A stretch of 64,000 bases of DNA from an uncultured Prevotellaceae bacterium (GTDB lineage: Bacteria; Bacteroidota; Bacteroidia; Bacteroidales; Bacteroidaceae). A model generated the notes under the pieces. The model saw only the letters and a program-made list of their open reading frames with translations, searched no databases and had not been told where the DNA came from. Positions 51,583-60,975 of this stretch are shown piece by piece (positions within the stretch are counted from its first letter, which is position 1; each line of letters opens with the position of its first letter). Made by a program: the position numbers and the translations under genes. Location: positions 107,453 through 171,452 of the forward strand of contig CASGAM010000037.1 of the NCBI GenBank assembly GCA_949299545.1. The letters are read 5' to 3'.

Positions 51583-52668
51583 TTACAATTCTACGTGATC
51601 CAACACAACCGGCAAATCAGTACGAAGCTGTAAGGTACCGGACGTAATCAATGTATCCCCAACTTGTAAACCAGACAAGACCTGAACTACAGCATCAGTA
51701 CGCAAACCTGTTTTGATTTCTACAGGCTGAGCCTTACCGGATCTGTACAAAAAGACTTTGTCCTTACCCATTTCCGGAATAATGGCCTCAGCAGGAATGG
51801 CGATAGCATCGGTAATCTCCTGTTTTTTCAACACAACGCTGATGTAACGTCCGGGCATTAAAGTACCTCCCGTATTGGCATAGATAGCCCTGACGGTCAT
51901 GGAATGAGAATTGGCATCAATAGCTGATTCTTTGGCATATACCTTTGCCGGGAAAGATTTTAATGAACCATCAATGTTAAAAATGAGTGATGTACCAGGA
52001 TTCACTTCATCTGAATAACGTTCCGGAACAGAAAACTCAACCTTCAACGGAACAACACGCGTCAATTTGCTGACAATCGTTGTCGGAGATGCATAAGCAC
52101 CGACACTAATCTGACGTAAGCCGATAACGCCGTCGAACGGCGCACGTAATTCGGTTAATTCGATTTGTGCTTTCACAATCTCTATCTCCGCTTTCAACGT
52201 TTCCAAAGAAGTACGAACCTGTTCATAGGCTTCTTGACTAACTGCATCCCGCTGCAACAAACGTTTCTGACGATCAACACGGTCATTGGCCAATTTCAAC
52301 TGGGCGGTCAAACGACGAAGTTCAGCTTGTAACTGACGGTCGTTCACTTTTGCCAACAACTGACCTTTAGTAACATAGCTGCCTTCTTGAAAATTTATCT
52401 CAACTATTTTACCAGAAGTCTCAAAAGACAAATCAACCTCCTCGTCCGGCAACAAAATCCCCGGAATCTGAATTTCATCGGACAAATTACCGGTTTTAAT
52501 TCTCATACCGTTAACATTCAACACTTTCCTTTCCTTTGATTTACTTTGGGCAACTTTATCGGCTGTTTGCAGTTCTTCATTTTGTTTCGGCATCTGGGAA
52601 TAAATGCCCCAAACTACCAAGCAACACACAATAAATATTGCCAGTCCCCACTTCGTTTTTTTGTTCAT
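51583..52668 (-). CDS. RND efflux periplasmic adaptor (membrane-fusion protein)
   Basis: AcrA/MexA-type adaptor linking the pump to the outer-membrane channel. The 361-residue protein begins MNKKTKWGLAIFIVCCLVVW, an uncleaved anchor or signal. It then has a lipoyl half (VDLSFETSGKIVEINFQEGS, VTKGQLLAKVNDRQLQAELR), a helical hairpin, the second lipoyl half (LRAPFDGVIGLRQISVGAYA) and the beta-barrel and proximal domains. First gene of the operon adaptor-pump-outer channel-pyridoxamine kinase; no regulator gene is adjacent. Confidence 0.94.
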   Translation of the reverse strand: MNKKTKWGLAIFIVCCLVVWGIYSQMPKQNEELQTADKVAQSKSKERKVLNVNGMRIKTGNLSDEIQIPGILLPDEEVDLSFETSGKIVEINFQEGSYVTKGQLLAKVNDRQLQAELRRLTAQLKLANDRVDRQKRLLQRDAVSQEAYEQVRTSLETLKAEIEIVKAQIELTELRAPFDGVIGLRQISVGAYASPTTIVSKLTRVVPLKVEFSVPERYSDEVNPGTSLIFNIDGSLKSFPAKVYAKESAIDANSHSMTVRAIYANTGGTLMPGRYISVVLKKQEITDAIAIPAEAIIPEMGKDKVFLYRSGKAQPVEIKTGLRTDAVVQVLSGLQVGDTLITSGTLQLRTDLPVVLDHVEL

Positions 52669-52780
52669 AAGCGTTATTTCATTTTATCTTTTTCTAAAGC
52701 ATTAGAAACATTTGCTTATAGATTGATGCCCCAATGGCAAAAAACAATATATAAACAATTAGAATATCCAGATGATTTTA

Positions 52781-52788
52781 CAAAATTA
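52781..52788 (-). promoter_or_regulatory. Candidate -7 box of the RND operon
   Basis: Minus strand TAATTTTG; the leader to ATG 52668 would be about 107 nt. No other box is better placed and no operator palindrome was found. Confidence 0.4.
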
Positions 52789-52935
52789 TAAAAGAATATA
52801 CAAAACTAAAGTAACAGGCCAAATTTTAACAGAAAAAAGCAAATAATGACATACGGAAACAGAAATCTCCAAGTTATAGATACTAACAATCAATGTAACT
52901 AATAAAACAGATTTTAATGTATATACTAATATCTA

Positions 52936-53598
52936 TTATCGTGTCAATAAAGAAACAAGTTCACCATAATCTGAGATGAGATAATCAGCCCCGGCTTCCG
53001 TTAGCTCATCCTTGTCTCCATATCCGAACAGCACGCCTGCGGCATCTATTCCCACTTCATGCGCCCCGGCTATATCGTATTTTCGATCGCCAATCATTAA
53101 TATCTCTGCTTTATGCTGTTCCAAACCCATCGTACAAATAATATGTCTGATGACATCCGCTTTGGAATGTAAAACCCCATCATCATCACGACCGCCAACA
53201 AACTCAAAATAGTCTTTCAAACGAAATGTTTCCAAAACGATATCGGCCATACGTTTCATCTTTGAAGTAGCTATCACCAAACAGAATCCCTTTTTCCGCA
53301 AGCTCTGAAGACACTCTTCTACACCTGGATAAGGATTGTTCTCATAAATGCCGATCGCGACATAACGCTCACGATAAACAGCTACGGCCGCTTTGGCCTC
53401 TTCAACAGAAAAATGATAAAACTCACGGAAGGAATCCTCAAGAGGCGGGCCTATGAACTTGTTTAAAGAATCGGGATTGTCAACTTCTATCCCGAAATGC
53501 GACAAAGCATACTGCGCAGAATGTACAATGCCACGTGCAGAATCTGTCAAAGTGCCATCCAAATCAAAAAAAAGATATCTATATTGTTTTCTCATCAA
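52936..53598 (-). CDS. HAD-superfamily phosphatase (phosphoglycolate phosphatase-like)
   Basis: A 220-residue cytoplasmic HAD hydrolase. Motif I is YLFFDLDGTLTDS, with the two catalytic aspartates at D12 and D14. A helical cap (HSAQYALSHFGIEVDNPDSL) follows. Motif II is VIATSKM, and motifs III-IV are K164-like in EQHKAEILMIGDRKYDIAGA. The closest named groups are Gph and PpaX, phosphatases of phosphoglycolate or pyrophosphate; which substrate applies is open. It is monocistronic, divergent from the HU/SPOR operon. Confidence 0.9.
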   Translation of the reverse strand: MMRKQYRYLFFDLDGTLTDSARGIVHSAQYALSHFGIEVDNPDSLNKFIGPPLEDSFREFYHFSVEEAKAAVAVYRERYVAIGIYENNPYPGVEECLQSLRKKGFCLVIATSKMKRMADIVLETFRLKDYFEFVGGRDDDGVLHSKADVIRHIICTMGLEQHKAEILMIGDRKYDIAGAHEVGIDAAGVLFGYGDKDELTEAGADYLISDYGELVSLLTR

Positions 53599-53655
53599 CT
53601 TTCCAAATAAAATTATTAATTAAAAAAGCTCAAACCAACCCGGAATATGGACATG

Positions 53656-53663
53656 CAAAGATA
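53656..53663 (-). promoter_or_regulatory. -7 box of the HAD phosphatase gene
   Basis: Minus strand TATCTTTG, a perfect match, about 58 nt before the ATG at 53598. Confidence 0.5.
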
Positions 53664-53720
53664 CGCAAAATTAAAATAACGACATAACTTCATTACTCCT
53701 CACCAATTTTTCCGTTATAT

Positions 53721-53753
53721 TTTGGCACAATCCGGAGAATTTAACTACATTTG
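53721..53753 (+). promoter_or_regulatory. Promoter of the HU/SPOR operon, possibly leaderless
   Basis: TTTG at 53721-53724, 21 nt, TACATTTG at 53746-53753. The ATG follows at 53759, only 5 nt after the -7 box, which is where transcription normally starts, so the mRNA would have almost no 5' leader. Confidence 0.65.
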
Positions 53754-53758
53754 TAACT

Positions 53759-54811
53759 ATGAAAGAATTAGTAAGACATATTGAAATATTATTGTTAGAC
53801 AATGACTGTGTCATTATCCCTGACTTCGGGGGGTTCGTAACACAGCGTATTCCTTCAAAATATATAGAAGAAGAAATGTTGTTCCTCCCTCCTATCCGAA
53901 CCGTCGGCTTCAATGAACAGCTAAAAGAGAACGACGGACTGTTGGTATCTTCTTTCATGAAGGCATACAACACGACTGAACTGGAAGCAATGCAAATGGT
54001 TAAACACAAAACAATGCTTCTCAAACAGGAACTATTGGAAAACAACTTGTGCGACATGGGCAGTTTAGGCCAGCTTTCTGCTGATGCAGACAACCACATT
54101 TCATTCTCGCCATGCCAAGCAGGAACAATTTGTCCTGCATTTTATGGATTAGATGCATTAAGTTTCTCCCTCCTTACGGAAGAAACACCAATATCGGGTA
54201 CAATGACAAAACCGACAGACAATAAAGACGACAACGTTATTGTTATCAGATTGAAAAAGTCATGGTTACATAATATCGCAGCTGCTGCAGCGGTTATTAT
54301 TGCTTTTCTGATTATGTCGCCATCAGCCCACAACACAGGATTTGTTTCTAATGAAAAAGCAGAGTTTGCCCATCTCATGACCATGCCTGCCCCAAAGACA
54401 AAACAACCTGCCACGCTGGCAAAGGCAGAAACGCAAAAAGCAGAAAACAATGCTGTCGATATGGCAGGAAATAAACCAGAGTTACCGGCCACCAATGAAT
54501 CTGCTGCCACAAAAACTGTGAAAGAAACGATCTCGACATCAAACACACAAGCTACTAGACAACAAACGGCCAACGAACCGACAGGTTTTTGTATCGTCGT
54601 AGCCAGCGCCATTCCAGAACGAAATGCCCAAGCATTTGTCGAACAACTGAAGGCAAAAGGCCATGAGAATGCCCAAGTCTATAAAAAAGGGAAAATGATA
54701 CGGGTTATCTTCCCGGGGTACAAAACAGAAAGCGAGGCTTATCAGGCACTTCATAATTTAAACCGTCAGGCAGACGAGTTCAGTTCTGCATGGGTTTACC
54801 ATATCAAATAA
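53759..54811 (+). CDS. CCDC81-type HU-domain and SPOR-domain protein
   Basis: A 350-residue inner-membrane protein of a kind widespread in Bacteroidota. The first 140 residues hold two HU-like modules of the CCDC81 bacterial type (LLLDNDCVIIPDFGGFVTQR, VGFNEQLKENDGLLVSSFMK). One membrane helix follows at about 164-182 (NIAAAAAVIIAFLIM), then a low-complexity Ala/Thr/Lys linker. A C-terminal SPOR domain (FCIVVASAIPERNAQAFVEQ, MIRVIFPGYKTESEAYQAL) closes the protein. SPOR domains bind denuded peptidoglycan glycan strands at the division site. A cell-division or envelope role is likely, while DNA binding by the HU-like part is not shown. First gene of a five-gene operon. Confidence 0.9.
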   Translation: MKELVRHIEILLLDNDCVIIPDFGGFVTQRIPSKYIEEEMLFLPPIRTVGFNEQLKENDGLLVSSFMKAYNTTELEAMQMVKHKTMLLKQELLENNLCDMGSLGQLSADADNHISFSPCQAGTICPAFYGLDALSFSLLTEETPISGTMTKPTDNKDDNVIVIRLKKSWLHNIAAAAAVIIAFLIMSPSAHNTGFVSNEKAEFAHLMTMPAPKTKQPATLAKAETQKAENNAVDMAGNKPELPATNESAATKTVKETISTSNTQATRQQTANEPTGFCIVVASAIPERNAQAFVEQLKAKGHENAQVYKKGKMIRVIFPGYKTESEAYQALHNLNRQADEFSSAWVYHIK

Positions 54812-54815
54812 GAAC

Positions 54816-55343
54816 ATGAAAAGAGTACGTTGCCCGAAGTGTGACAATTACATCACCTTTGATGAAACCAAATATGAAGACGGCCAGTCTCTTGTCTTTG
54901 TTTGCGATGTTTGTAAAAAACAGTTTGGTATCCGTATCGGCCAATCCAAACTGCGCGCCACACAGAAAGAGGAAGTGCTGAACGAACAGGAAAACGCCGA
55001 CGCATACGGCAGTATTGTTGTCGTAGAGAACGTTTTCCATTATAAACAAGTGCTTCCCCTCCAATTCGGCGACAACGTCATCGGAAGATACGTTAAAGGC
55101 ACAAGCATCAACACTCCTATTGAGACAGTCGACCCGAGCATAGACACAAAACACTGCATCATCAATGTCAAAAATAACAAACAAGGACGTTTGGTCTACA
55201 CATTAAGAGATGCTCCAAGCAACACCGGTACTTTTTACATGAACAATATCCTTACAGATTATGACCGGATAATTCTTCATGATGGCGACATTATCACGAT
55301 CGGAGCAACGACATTGATTATCAGGACCTCACATAACTCCTAA
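54816..55343 (+). CDS. Zinc-ribbon and FHA-domain protein
   Basis: A 175-residue protein. Residues 6-37 form a zinc ribbon of MJ0042 type with two CxxC pairs (CPKC and CDVC). The remainder, roughly residues 75-172, is an FHA fold (VIGRYVKGTSINTPIETVDP, IDTKHCIINVK, LHDGDIITIGATTLIIRT). FHA domains bind phosphothreonine peptides, though the typical GR-S-H signature is loose here (GRY, then KHC). It starts 4 nt after the SPOR gene, so it is cotranscribed and probably translationally linked. The partner kinase is unknown. Confidence 0.88.
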   Translation: MKRVRCPKCDNYITFDETKYEDGQSLVFVCDVCKKQFGIRIGQSKLRATQKEEVLNEQENADAYGSIVVVENVFHYKQVLPLQFGDNVIGRYVKGTSINTPIETVDPSIDTKHCIINVKNNKQGRLVYTLRDAPSNTGTFYMNNILTDYDRIILHDGDIITIGATTLIIRTSHNS

Positions 55344-55352
55344 AACCTTTTT

Positions 55353-57479
55353 ATGCAGACAGATTTCAGCAAGTTGGTTGCCACCTCTCTTTCGCTTTCG
55401 GAAAAACAAGTGGCACGCACCTTGGCATTGTTAAACGACGGCGCGACCATCCCATTTATCAGCCGTTATAGAAAAGAGGCTACAGGTTGCCTCAACGAAG
55501 TACAAATAGGCGAAATCAAACATCTAAGCGACAAGTACAACGAATTGCTAAAACGCAAGACGACCATCATCACTGCCATCGAAAGTAAAAGTGAATTGAC
55601 AGATGCGTTACGCCACCGCATTGAATCCTGTTGGGATGCGAATGAACTTGAAGACATCTACCTGCCCTTCAAGCCGAAAAGGCGTACCAGGGCTGAAATA
55701 GCCAAAGAAAAGGGCTTGGAACCTTTGGCGCATTTAATTCTACAACAAAAAGAAACACGCATCAGAGAGAAAGTTAAGGAATTCATCAATGACAAAGTAT
55801 CTGATGAAACAGACGCCGTCTGTGGTGCCAAAGATATTATCGCTGAAATGTTCAGCGAAAATGAACAATGCAGGAACCTGTTGCGCCAACATTTCAGCAG
55901 GAAAGCCATCATCTCGTCAAAAGTCATTAAAGGAAAAGAAACGGAAGGGCAAAAATACCTGAACTATTTTGATTTCAGCGAACCGCTGAAAAAATGCACC
56001 TCACACCGTTTGCTGGCATTACGCAGGGGCGAAGCGGAAGGTATCCTGCGAGTGAAGATAGCCCCGGACGACGATGAATGTACGGAAGCTCTCCACCGTC
56101 TGCTTGTCAAAACAAGCAACATTTGCGGCCAATGGGTTGCCGAAGCAGTCGACGACAGCTACAAACGACTTTTGAAGCCATCAATTGAAACAGAATTTGC
56201 CACTTTATCAAAAGACAAAGCAGACGACGAAGCGATCAAGGTATTTGCCAAAAATCTGCATCAGCTATTGCTGGCACCGCCTTTAGGACAACGACGCGTA
56301 TTAGGTATTGATCCGGGATTCCGAACGGGCTGTAAGGTTGTGTGTCTTGATGCTCAAGGTGCGTTGTTACACAATGAAACCATCTATCCGTTTCCGCCAA
56401 GGAACGAATACCTGCAGGCCCAACGCAAACTACAGAAATTAGTAGAACAATACCAGATAGAGGCCATTGCGATAGGCAATGGAACTGCAGGTCGTGAAAC
56501 GGAAGATCTCGTCAGGAAGACTACTTTCGGCAGAACCCTGCAAGCCTTCTCTGTAAACGAAGACGGTGCATCCGTTTACTCAGCCTCCCCCATTGCGCGT
56601 GAAGAGTTCCCTGATTATGATGTCACGGTCCGCGGCGCTGTCTCCATCGGCCGCCGTCTGATGGACCCACTGGCCGAGTTGGTGAAAATTGACCCCAAAT
56701 CTGTCGGAGTCGGACAATACCAGCATGACGTGGATCAAACAAAACTGAAAAATGCACTCAACGAGACGGTAGAACTGTGTGTTAATGCCGTCGGAGTCAA
56801 CTTAAATACCGCCAGTCAGCAACTCCTCACTTATATTTCCGGTTTAGGCCCTCAGCTCGCCCGGAATATTGTCACATACCGTACCGAGAACGGGCCGTTT
56901 GCCAGCCGGACCGACCTGATGAAGGTGCCACGCATGGGCGCAAAGGCATTTGAACAGTGCGCCGGATTCCTGCGCATTCCCGACAGCAGCAATCCTTTGG
57001 ACAATACGGCCGTACATCCTGAAAGGTACACGCTGGTCAACCAAATGGCCAATGACCTTGGAACCTCTGTTGAAACTCTCATAAAAGACAAAGCGCTGCG
57101 TGAACGTATCCGATTGAATGATTATGTAACGGAAGAGTGCGGCTTACCAACTTTAAAGGACATCATGAAAGAAATAGAAAAACCGGGGCGCGACCCGAGA
57201 AACCAAATACAAGTATTTTCTTTCGCACCGGACATCCACGACATCGATGACCTAAGAGAAGGTATGATTCTACCCGGCATCATTTCCAACATCACCAATT
57301 TCGGATGCTTTGTTGACATTGGCATCCATGAAAAAGGACTGGTACATATCTCTGAGATAGCGGACAAATACATCAGTGACCCTTCGGAAGTTGTCAGCCT
57401 CCACCAGCAGGTAAATGTTAAAGTCCTCCAAATTGACAGAGCCCGCAAAAGAATCTCGCTCTCATTAAAAAACATTTAA
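55353..57479 (+). CDS. tex: Tex-family RNA-binding transcription accessory protein
   Basis: A 708-residue cytoplasmic protein. An N-terminal helical Tex region is followed by a YqgF-like RNase H fold (RVLGIDPGFRTGCKVVCLDA). A double helix-hairpin-helix (LTYISGLGPQLARNIVTYRT) comes next, then a C-terminal S1 domain (GMILPGIISNITNFGCFVDI, GLVHISEIADKYI). Tex binds nucleic acid and is the bacterial relative of eukaryotic Spt6. The length is slightly short of the usual 720-780 but all domains are present. Spacing in the operon is 9 nt before and 2 nt after. Confidence 0.95.
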   Translation: MQTDFSKLVATSLSLSEKQVARTLALLNDGATIPFISRYRKEATGCLNEVQIGEIKHLSDKYNELLKRKTTIITAIESKSELTDALRHRIESCWDANELEDIYLPFKPKRRTRAEIAKEKGLEPLAHLILQQKETRIREKVKEFINDKVSDETDAVCGAKDIIAEMFSENEQCRNLLRQHFSRKAIISSKVIKGKETEGQKYLNYFDFSEPLKKCTSHRLLALRRGEAEGILRVKIAPDDDECTEALHRLLVKTSNICGQWVAEAVDDSYKRLLKPSIETEFATLSKDKADDEAIKVFAKNLHQLLLAPPLGQRRVLGIDPGFRTGCKVVCLDAQGALLHNETIYPFPPRNEYLQAQRKLQKLVEQYQIEAIAIGNGTAGRETEDLVRKTTFGRTLQAFSVNEDGASVYSASPIAREEFPDYDVTVRGAVSIGRRLMDPLAELVKIDPKSVGVGQYQHDVDQTKLKNALNETVELCVNAVGVNLNTASQQLLTYISGLGPQLARNIVTYRTENGPFASRTDLMKVPRMGAKAFEQCAGFLRIPDSSNPLDNTAVHPERYTLVNQMANDLGTSVETLIKDKALRERIRLNDYVTEECGLPTLKDIMKEIEKPGRDPRNQIQVFSFAPDIHDIDDLREGMILPGIISNITNFGCFVDIGIHEKGLVHISEIADKYISDPSEVVSLHQQVNVKVLQIDRARKRISLSLKNI

Positions 57480-57481
57480 AC

Positions 57482-58294
57482 ATGAAATACAAGCTCCTGG
57501 TCTTGGATTTAGACGGCACCCTTACCAACAATAAAAAAGAAATCACGCCGCGCACCAAAGAAACACTACTGGAAGCCCAAGAGCGAGGCATCAAGATTGT
57601 TTTGGCATCAGGCCGCCCCACTTACGGCATCGTACCGTTAGCATCCACTTTACAACTTGAACAATACGAAGGCTTTATAATTTCCTTTAACGGTGGGCAG
57701 ATAACAAACTGGAAAACAAAAGAATGTATATACAAAAATGAGCTATCGCCTTCGCTATATCCCTATCTCTACGATTGTGCCCGAAAGAATGATTTTATCA
57801 TTCTGAGCTACAAAGACAAGTACATCATTTCCGAAAATGCCCAGAACCAATACGTTCAACATGCGGCTTTTCTCAACAAGATGTCCGTCATAACGGTACC
57901 AAACTTTCTGGATGCCATTAACTTCCCCGTCCCCAAATGCCTCATCGCTGGCGAGCCTGAGAAATTAGCCAGGCTTGAAATGGAAATGAAAGAAACACTC
58001 AAGGACAAAATGAATGTATTCCGCTCGGAACCTTTCTTTTTGGAGTTAGTGCCGAAAGGCATTGACAAGGCACAAAGTCTGGCCGTCCTTTTGAACAAAT
58101 TGGGACTTTCAAAAGATGAAATGATAGCTTGCGGCGACGGATTCAATGACCTTTCAATGATACAATATGCAGGACTGGGAGTTGCCATGTCGAACGCACA
58201 GCCTATCATAAAGGAAGCTGCCGACTACATTACCTTATCTAACGAAGAAGACGGAGTAGCGGCTGTTGTCGAAAAGTTCATATTCAACGCATAA
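57482..58294 (+). CDS. Cof-type HAD phosphatase
   Basis: A 270-residue cytoplasmic sugar-phosphate or FMN phosphatase of the Cof/YidA subfamily. Motif I is LLVLDLDGTLTNNKKEI, motif II is LASGRPTYG, the C2-type cap lies between about residues 85 and 190, and the motif IV region is IACGDGFNDLSMIQYAG. It follows tex after 2 nt and precedes the symporter gene by 9 nt. The substrate is unknown, as is usual for the group. Confidence 0.9.
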   Translation: MKYKLLVLDLDGTLTNNKKEITPRTKETLLEAQERGIKIVLASGRPTYGIVPLASTLQLEQYEGFIISFNGGQITNWKTKECIYKNELSPSLYPYLYDCARKNDFIILSYKDKYIISENAQNQYVQHAAFLNKMSVITVPNFLDAINFPVPKCLIAGEPEKLARLEMEMKETLKDKMNVFRSEPFFLELVPKGIDKAQSLAVLLNKLGLSKDEMIACGDGFNDLSMIQYAGLGVAMSNAQPIIKEAADYITLSNEEDGVAAVVEKFIFNA

Positions 58295-58303
58295 ACACTC
58301 ATC

Positions 58304-59464
58304 ATGAAAACATTTAAAATAGGCTTGCTCGGCAGAATCATCATCGCCATCATTGCCGGAATTATCTGCGGCAATATTTTCCCGCACACCCTTACACGCG
58401 CCTTCATCACTTTCAACGGTCTGTTCAGTGAGTTCCTCACATTCTGCATCCCGCTCATCATTGTGGGATTAGTGACACCGGCCATCTCCGACTATGGAAA
58501 AGGAGCCAAAGCTCTGCTCGGCGCCACCCTTCTGTTGGCATATTCCTCTACTGTTTTTTCCGGTTACCTGGCCTATTTCACAGGAATTACCATCTATCCT
58601 TCCATCAGCCAGGACATTGTGATGGAAGAGACGGCAAAAGCAGACAGCCTGCTCCCCTATTTCACTATCAAGATTCCGGCCTTGATGGATGTAATGTCAG
58701 CCCTCATCCTGTCATTCATGTTAGGACTTGGCATCGCATACCAAAAAACGGACAAACTGAAACAAGCGGCCGATGAATTCAAACAAATCATACTCAAAGT
58801 CATCTCTACCGCCATCATCCCTCTGCTACCTCTCTATATTTTCGGCATATTTGCAGGAATGGCCGTAACAGGCGAAGTTTACCACATCCTTACGGTCTTT
58901 GCGAAAATCATCGGTATCATTTTTGCCCTGCACATCCTGCTTATACTTATATTCTACGTGGCAGCAGGCTGTATCGTGAAACGTTCACCATTCAAACTCA
59001 TCAGGGAAATGTTGCCGGCCTACTTCACGGCATTAGGCACACAATCAAGCGCTGCCACCATTCCCGTCACATTGCACCACACCATTAAAAACGGCGTAAC
59101 ACCCGACATAGCCGGTTTTGTCATACCGCTCTGCGCTACCATCCACCTCTCCGGCAGTATGCTCAAAATTGTATCCTGCGCCCTGGCACTGGTCATTCTG
59201 AACGGCGAACCTTACGGATTCGGGCTCTTCACCGGCTTCATCCTTCTTTTAGGCATCACGATGGTGGCCGCTCCAGGTGTGCCCGGCGGTGCCATCATGG
59301 CCGCACTCGGTGTTCTTGCGAGCGTTTTGCACTTTGACCAAAACAATCAGGCCGTCATGATTGCACTCTACATCGCCATGGACTCTTTCGGGACAGCCTG
59401 CAACGTTATCGGCGACGGCGCGCTGGCACTGATTATCGACAAATATTTCAGACGCAAAAACTAA
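58304..59464 (+). CDS. Dicarboxylate/amino acid:cation symporter (DAACS family)
   Basis: A 386-residue GltP/DctA-type secondary transporter that takes up glutamate, aspartate or C4-dicarboxylates with Na+ or H+. Eight helices and two re-entrant loops are expected. The hairpin serine-rich motif reads LGTQSSAATIPV, and the substrate/cation region contains LCATIHLSGSM and APGVPGGAIMAALGVL, followed by AMDSFGTACNVIGDGALALI. Given the Na+-NQR pump in the same window, sodium coupling is plausible. Last gene of the operon; it converges with rlmD, 13 nt apart. Confidence 0.92.
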   Translation: MKTFKIGLLGRIIIAIIAGIICGNIFPHTLTRAFITFNGLFSEFLTFCIPLIIVGLVTPAISDYGKGAKALLGATLLLAYSSTVFSGYLAYFTGITIYPSISQDIVMEETAKADSLLPYFTIKIPALMDVMSALILSFMLGLGIAYQKTDKLKQAADEFKQIILKVISTAIIPLLPLYIFGIFAGMAVTGEVYHILTVFAKIIGIIFALHILLILIFYVAAGCIVKRSPFKLIREMLPAYFTALGTQSSAATIPVTLHHTIKNGVTPDIAGFVIPLCATIHLSGSMLKIVSCALALVILNGEPYGFGLFTGFILLLGITMVAAPGVPGGAIMAALGVLASVLHFDQNNQAVMIALYIAMDSFGTACNVIGDGALALIIDKYFRRKN

Positions 59465-59477
59465 TGTCACCGAACAT

Positions 59478-60896
59478 TCAACGCTTCACCAACAACACTA
59501 CGTTCTCTACATGTTGCGTATGCGGAAACATATCCACGGGACGTACACCGGCAACCTTGTATTTCGCATCCAGAAGATTCAAGTCACGCGCTTGCGTAGC
59601 AGGATTACAACTGACGTAAACGATACGATCCGGCTCAGCCCTGAGAATTGTGTCGACAACATCTTTGTGCATGCCCGCCCGCGGCGGATCGGTAATGATA
59701 ACGTCCGGACGACCATATCGTTCGATAAACTCTTCATTCAGTATATCCTTCATGTCACCGGCAAAGAACAACGTGTTGCCGATACCGTTAATCTCCGAGT
59801 TGCCCCGTGCATCTTCAATCGCCTCGGATACATATTCAATGCCGATTACCCGGCGTGCCTGGCGCGCCACGAAGTTTGCGATAGTACCGGTTCCCGTATA
59901 AAGGTCGTAAACCAGTTCATGGCCAGTCAACCCGGCAAAATCACGTGCCACGCGGTAAAGTTCCAGCGCCTGTTCGGTATTTGTCTGATAAAAGCTTTTA
60001 GGGCCGACCTTGAACTTCAGCTCCTCCATCTGCAAGTATATATGGTCATTCCCCTTATAGGTCACAACTTCCAAATCACCGAAAGTATCATTAAACTTAC
60101 AGTTGTTCACGTATAACAAGGACGTAATCTCAGGAAACGTTGCGTCAAGAAAAGCCATCACCCCTTCAGCCTGACTCTGCTCCGTCTCGTCGGTGATACA
60201 AAACTGCATCAGCACCATCAGTTCGCCCGTATTGGAATTGCGGATCATCATGTTACGCATAAGTCCTTTATGCTCACGCTGGTTATGAAACGTCAGTCCA
60301 TGTTCGTTAGCATAATCACGTACGGCGTTACGGATACGGTTATTGATGTCATCCATCAGCCGGCAATCGTCAATAGGCAGGATTTTTTCAAATGAACCGG
60401 TTATATGGAAACCAACGGCATTATGCCTGTCAATAACCTCTTCAGAACCGACCTCGTCCGCCGTGAGCCAACGTTTATCAGAGAAACCGAATTCCAATTT
60501 GTTCCGGTAAGCCTCTGTCTTTTTCGACCCTAAAATCGGCAAGACCCCATCCAGTTCCACCTTGCCTATTCTGACAAGATTGTCCATCACTTGTTTTTGC
60601 TTATATTTCAACTGCTCATCGTAAGGCAACATTTGCCATTTGCAACCGCCGCAAACACCAAAATGCGGACATATCGCCGGTTGACGCTGCAAAGAATAGC
60701 TGTGGAATCTGACTGCCACCGCCTCACAATAATGATGTTTCTTTTTTACCACTTGCAAATCGACAACATCGCCAGGCACCACAAAAGGCACAAAAACCAC
60801 CATGTCATCCACTTTGGCCAGCGCCTTCCCTTCTGCCGCCACATCCGTTATCACAACACCTTCCAACAAAGGCAAACTTTTCTTTTTACGTGACAT
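59478..60896 (-). CDS. rlmD: 23S rRNA (uracil-5-)-methyltransferase, RlmD/RumA type
   Basis: Makes 5-methyluridine in RNA using S-adenosylmethionine. The 472-residue protein has an N-terminal TRAM domain (ITDVAAEGKALAKVDDMVVF). The iron-sulfur cysteine set lies in CPHFGVCGGCKWQ, with a fourth upstream or downstream. The SAM-binding VYDLYTGTGTIANFVA and the catalytic cysteine segment DRIVYVSCNPATQARDL complete the class. Which uridine is modified (U747, U1939 or tRNA U54) is not certain from sequence. It is divergent from ppdK. Confidence 0.92.
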   Translation of the reverse strand: MSRKKKSLPLLEGVVITDVAAEGKALAKVDDMVVFVPFVVPGDVVDLQVVKKKHHYCEAVAVRFHSYSLQRQPAICPHFGVCGGCKWQMLPYDEQLKYKQKQVMDNLVRIGKVELDGVLPILGSKKTEAYRNKLEFGFSDKRWLTADEVGSEEVIDRHNAVGFHITGSFEKILPIDDCRLMDDINNRIRNAVRDYANEHGLTFHNQREHKGLMRNMMIRNSNTGELMVLMQFCITDETEQSQAEGVMAFLDATFPEITSLLYVNNCKFNDTFGDLEVVTYKGNDHIYLQMEELKFKVGPKSFYQTNTEQALELYRVARDFAGLTGHELVYDLYTGTGTIANFVARQARRVIGIEYVSEAIEDARGNSEINGIGNTLFFAGDMKDILNEEFIERYGRPDVIITDPPRAGMHKDVVDTILRAEPDRIVYVSCNPATQARDLNLLDAKYKVAGVRPVDMFPHTQHVENVVLLVKR

Positions 60897-60936
60897 AAAA
60901 CTTCAATAAATATACAAGAGTGTTATTGTGTAGTTA

Positions 60937-60970
60937 CAAAAGTAACATTTTTTTTTCATTTTTGCCCAAA
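60937..60970 (-). promoter_or_regulatory. Promoter of rlmD
   Basis: Minus strand: TTTG (60967-60970), 22 nt, TACTTTTG (60937-60944). The leader to ATG 60896 is about 35 nt. It nearly abuts the ppdK promoter. Confidence 0.55.
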
Positions 60971-60975
60971 ATCCT

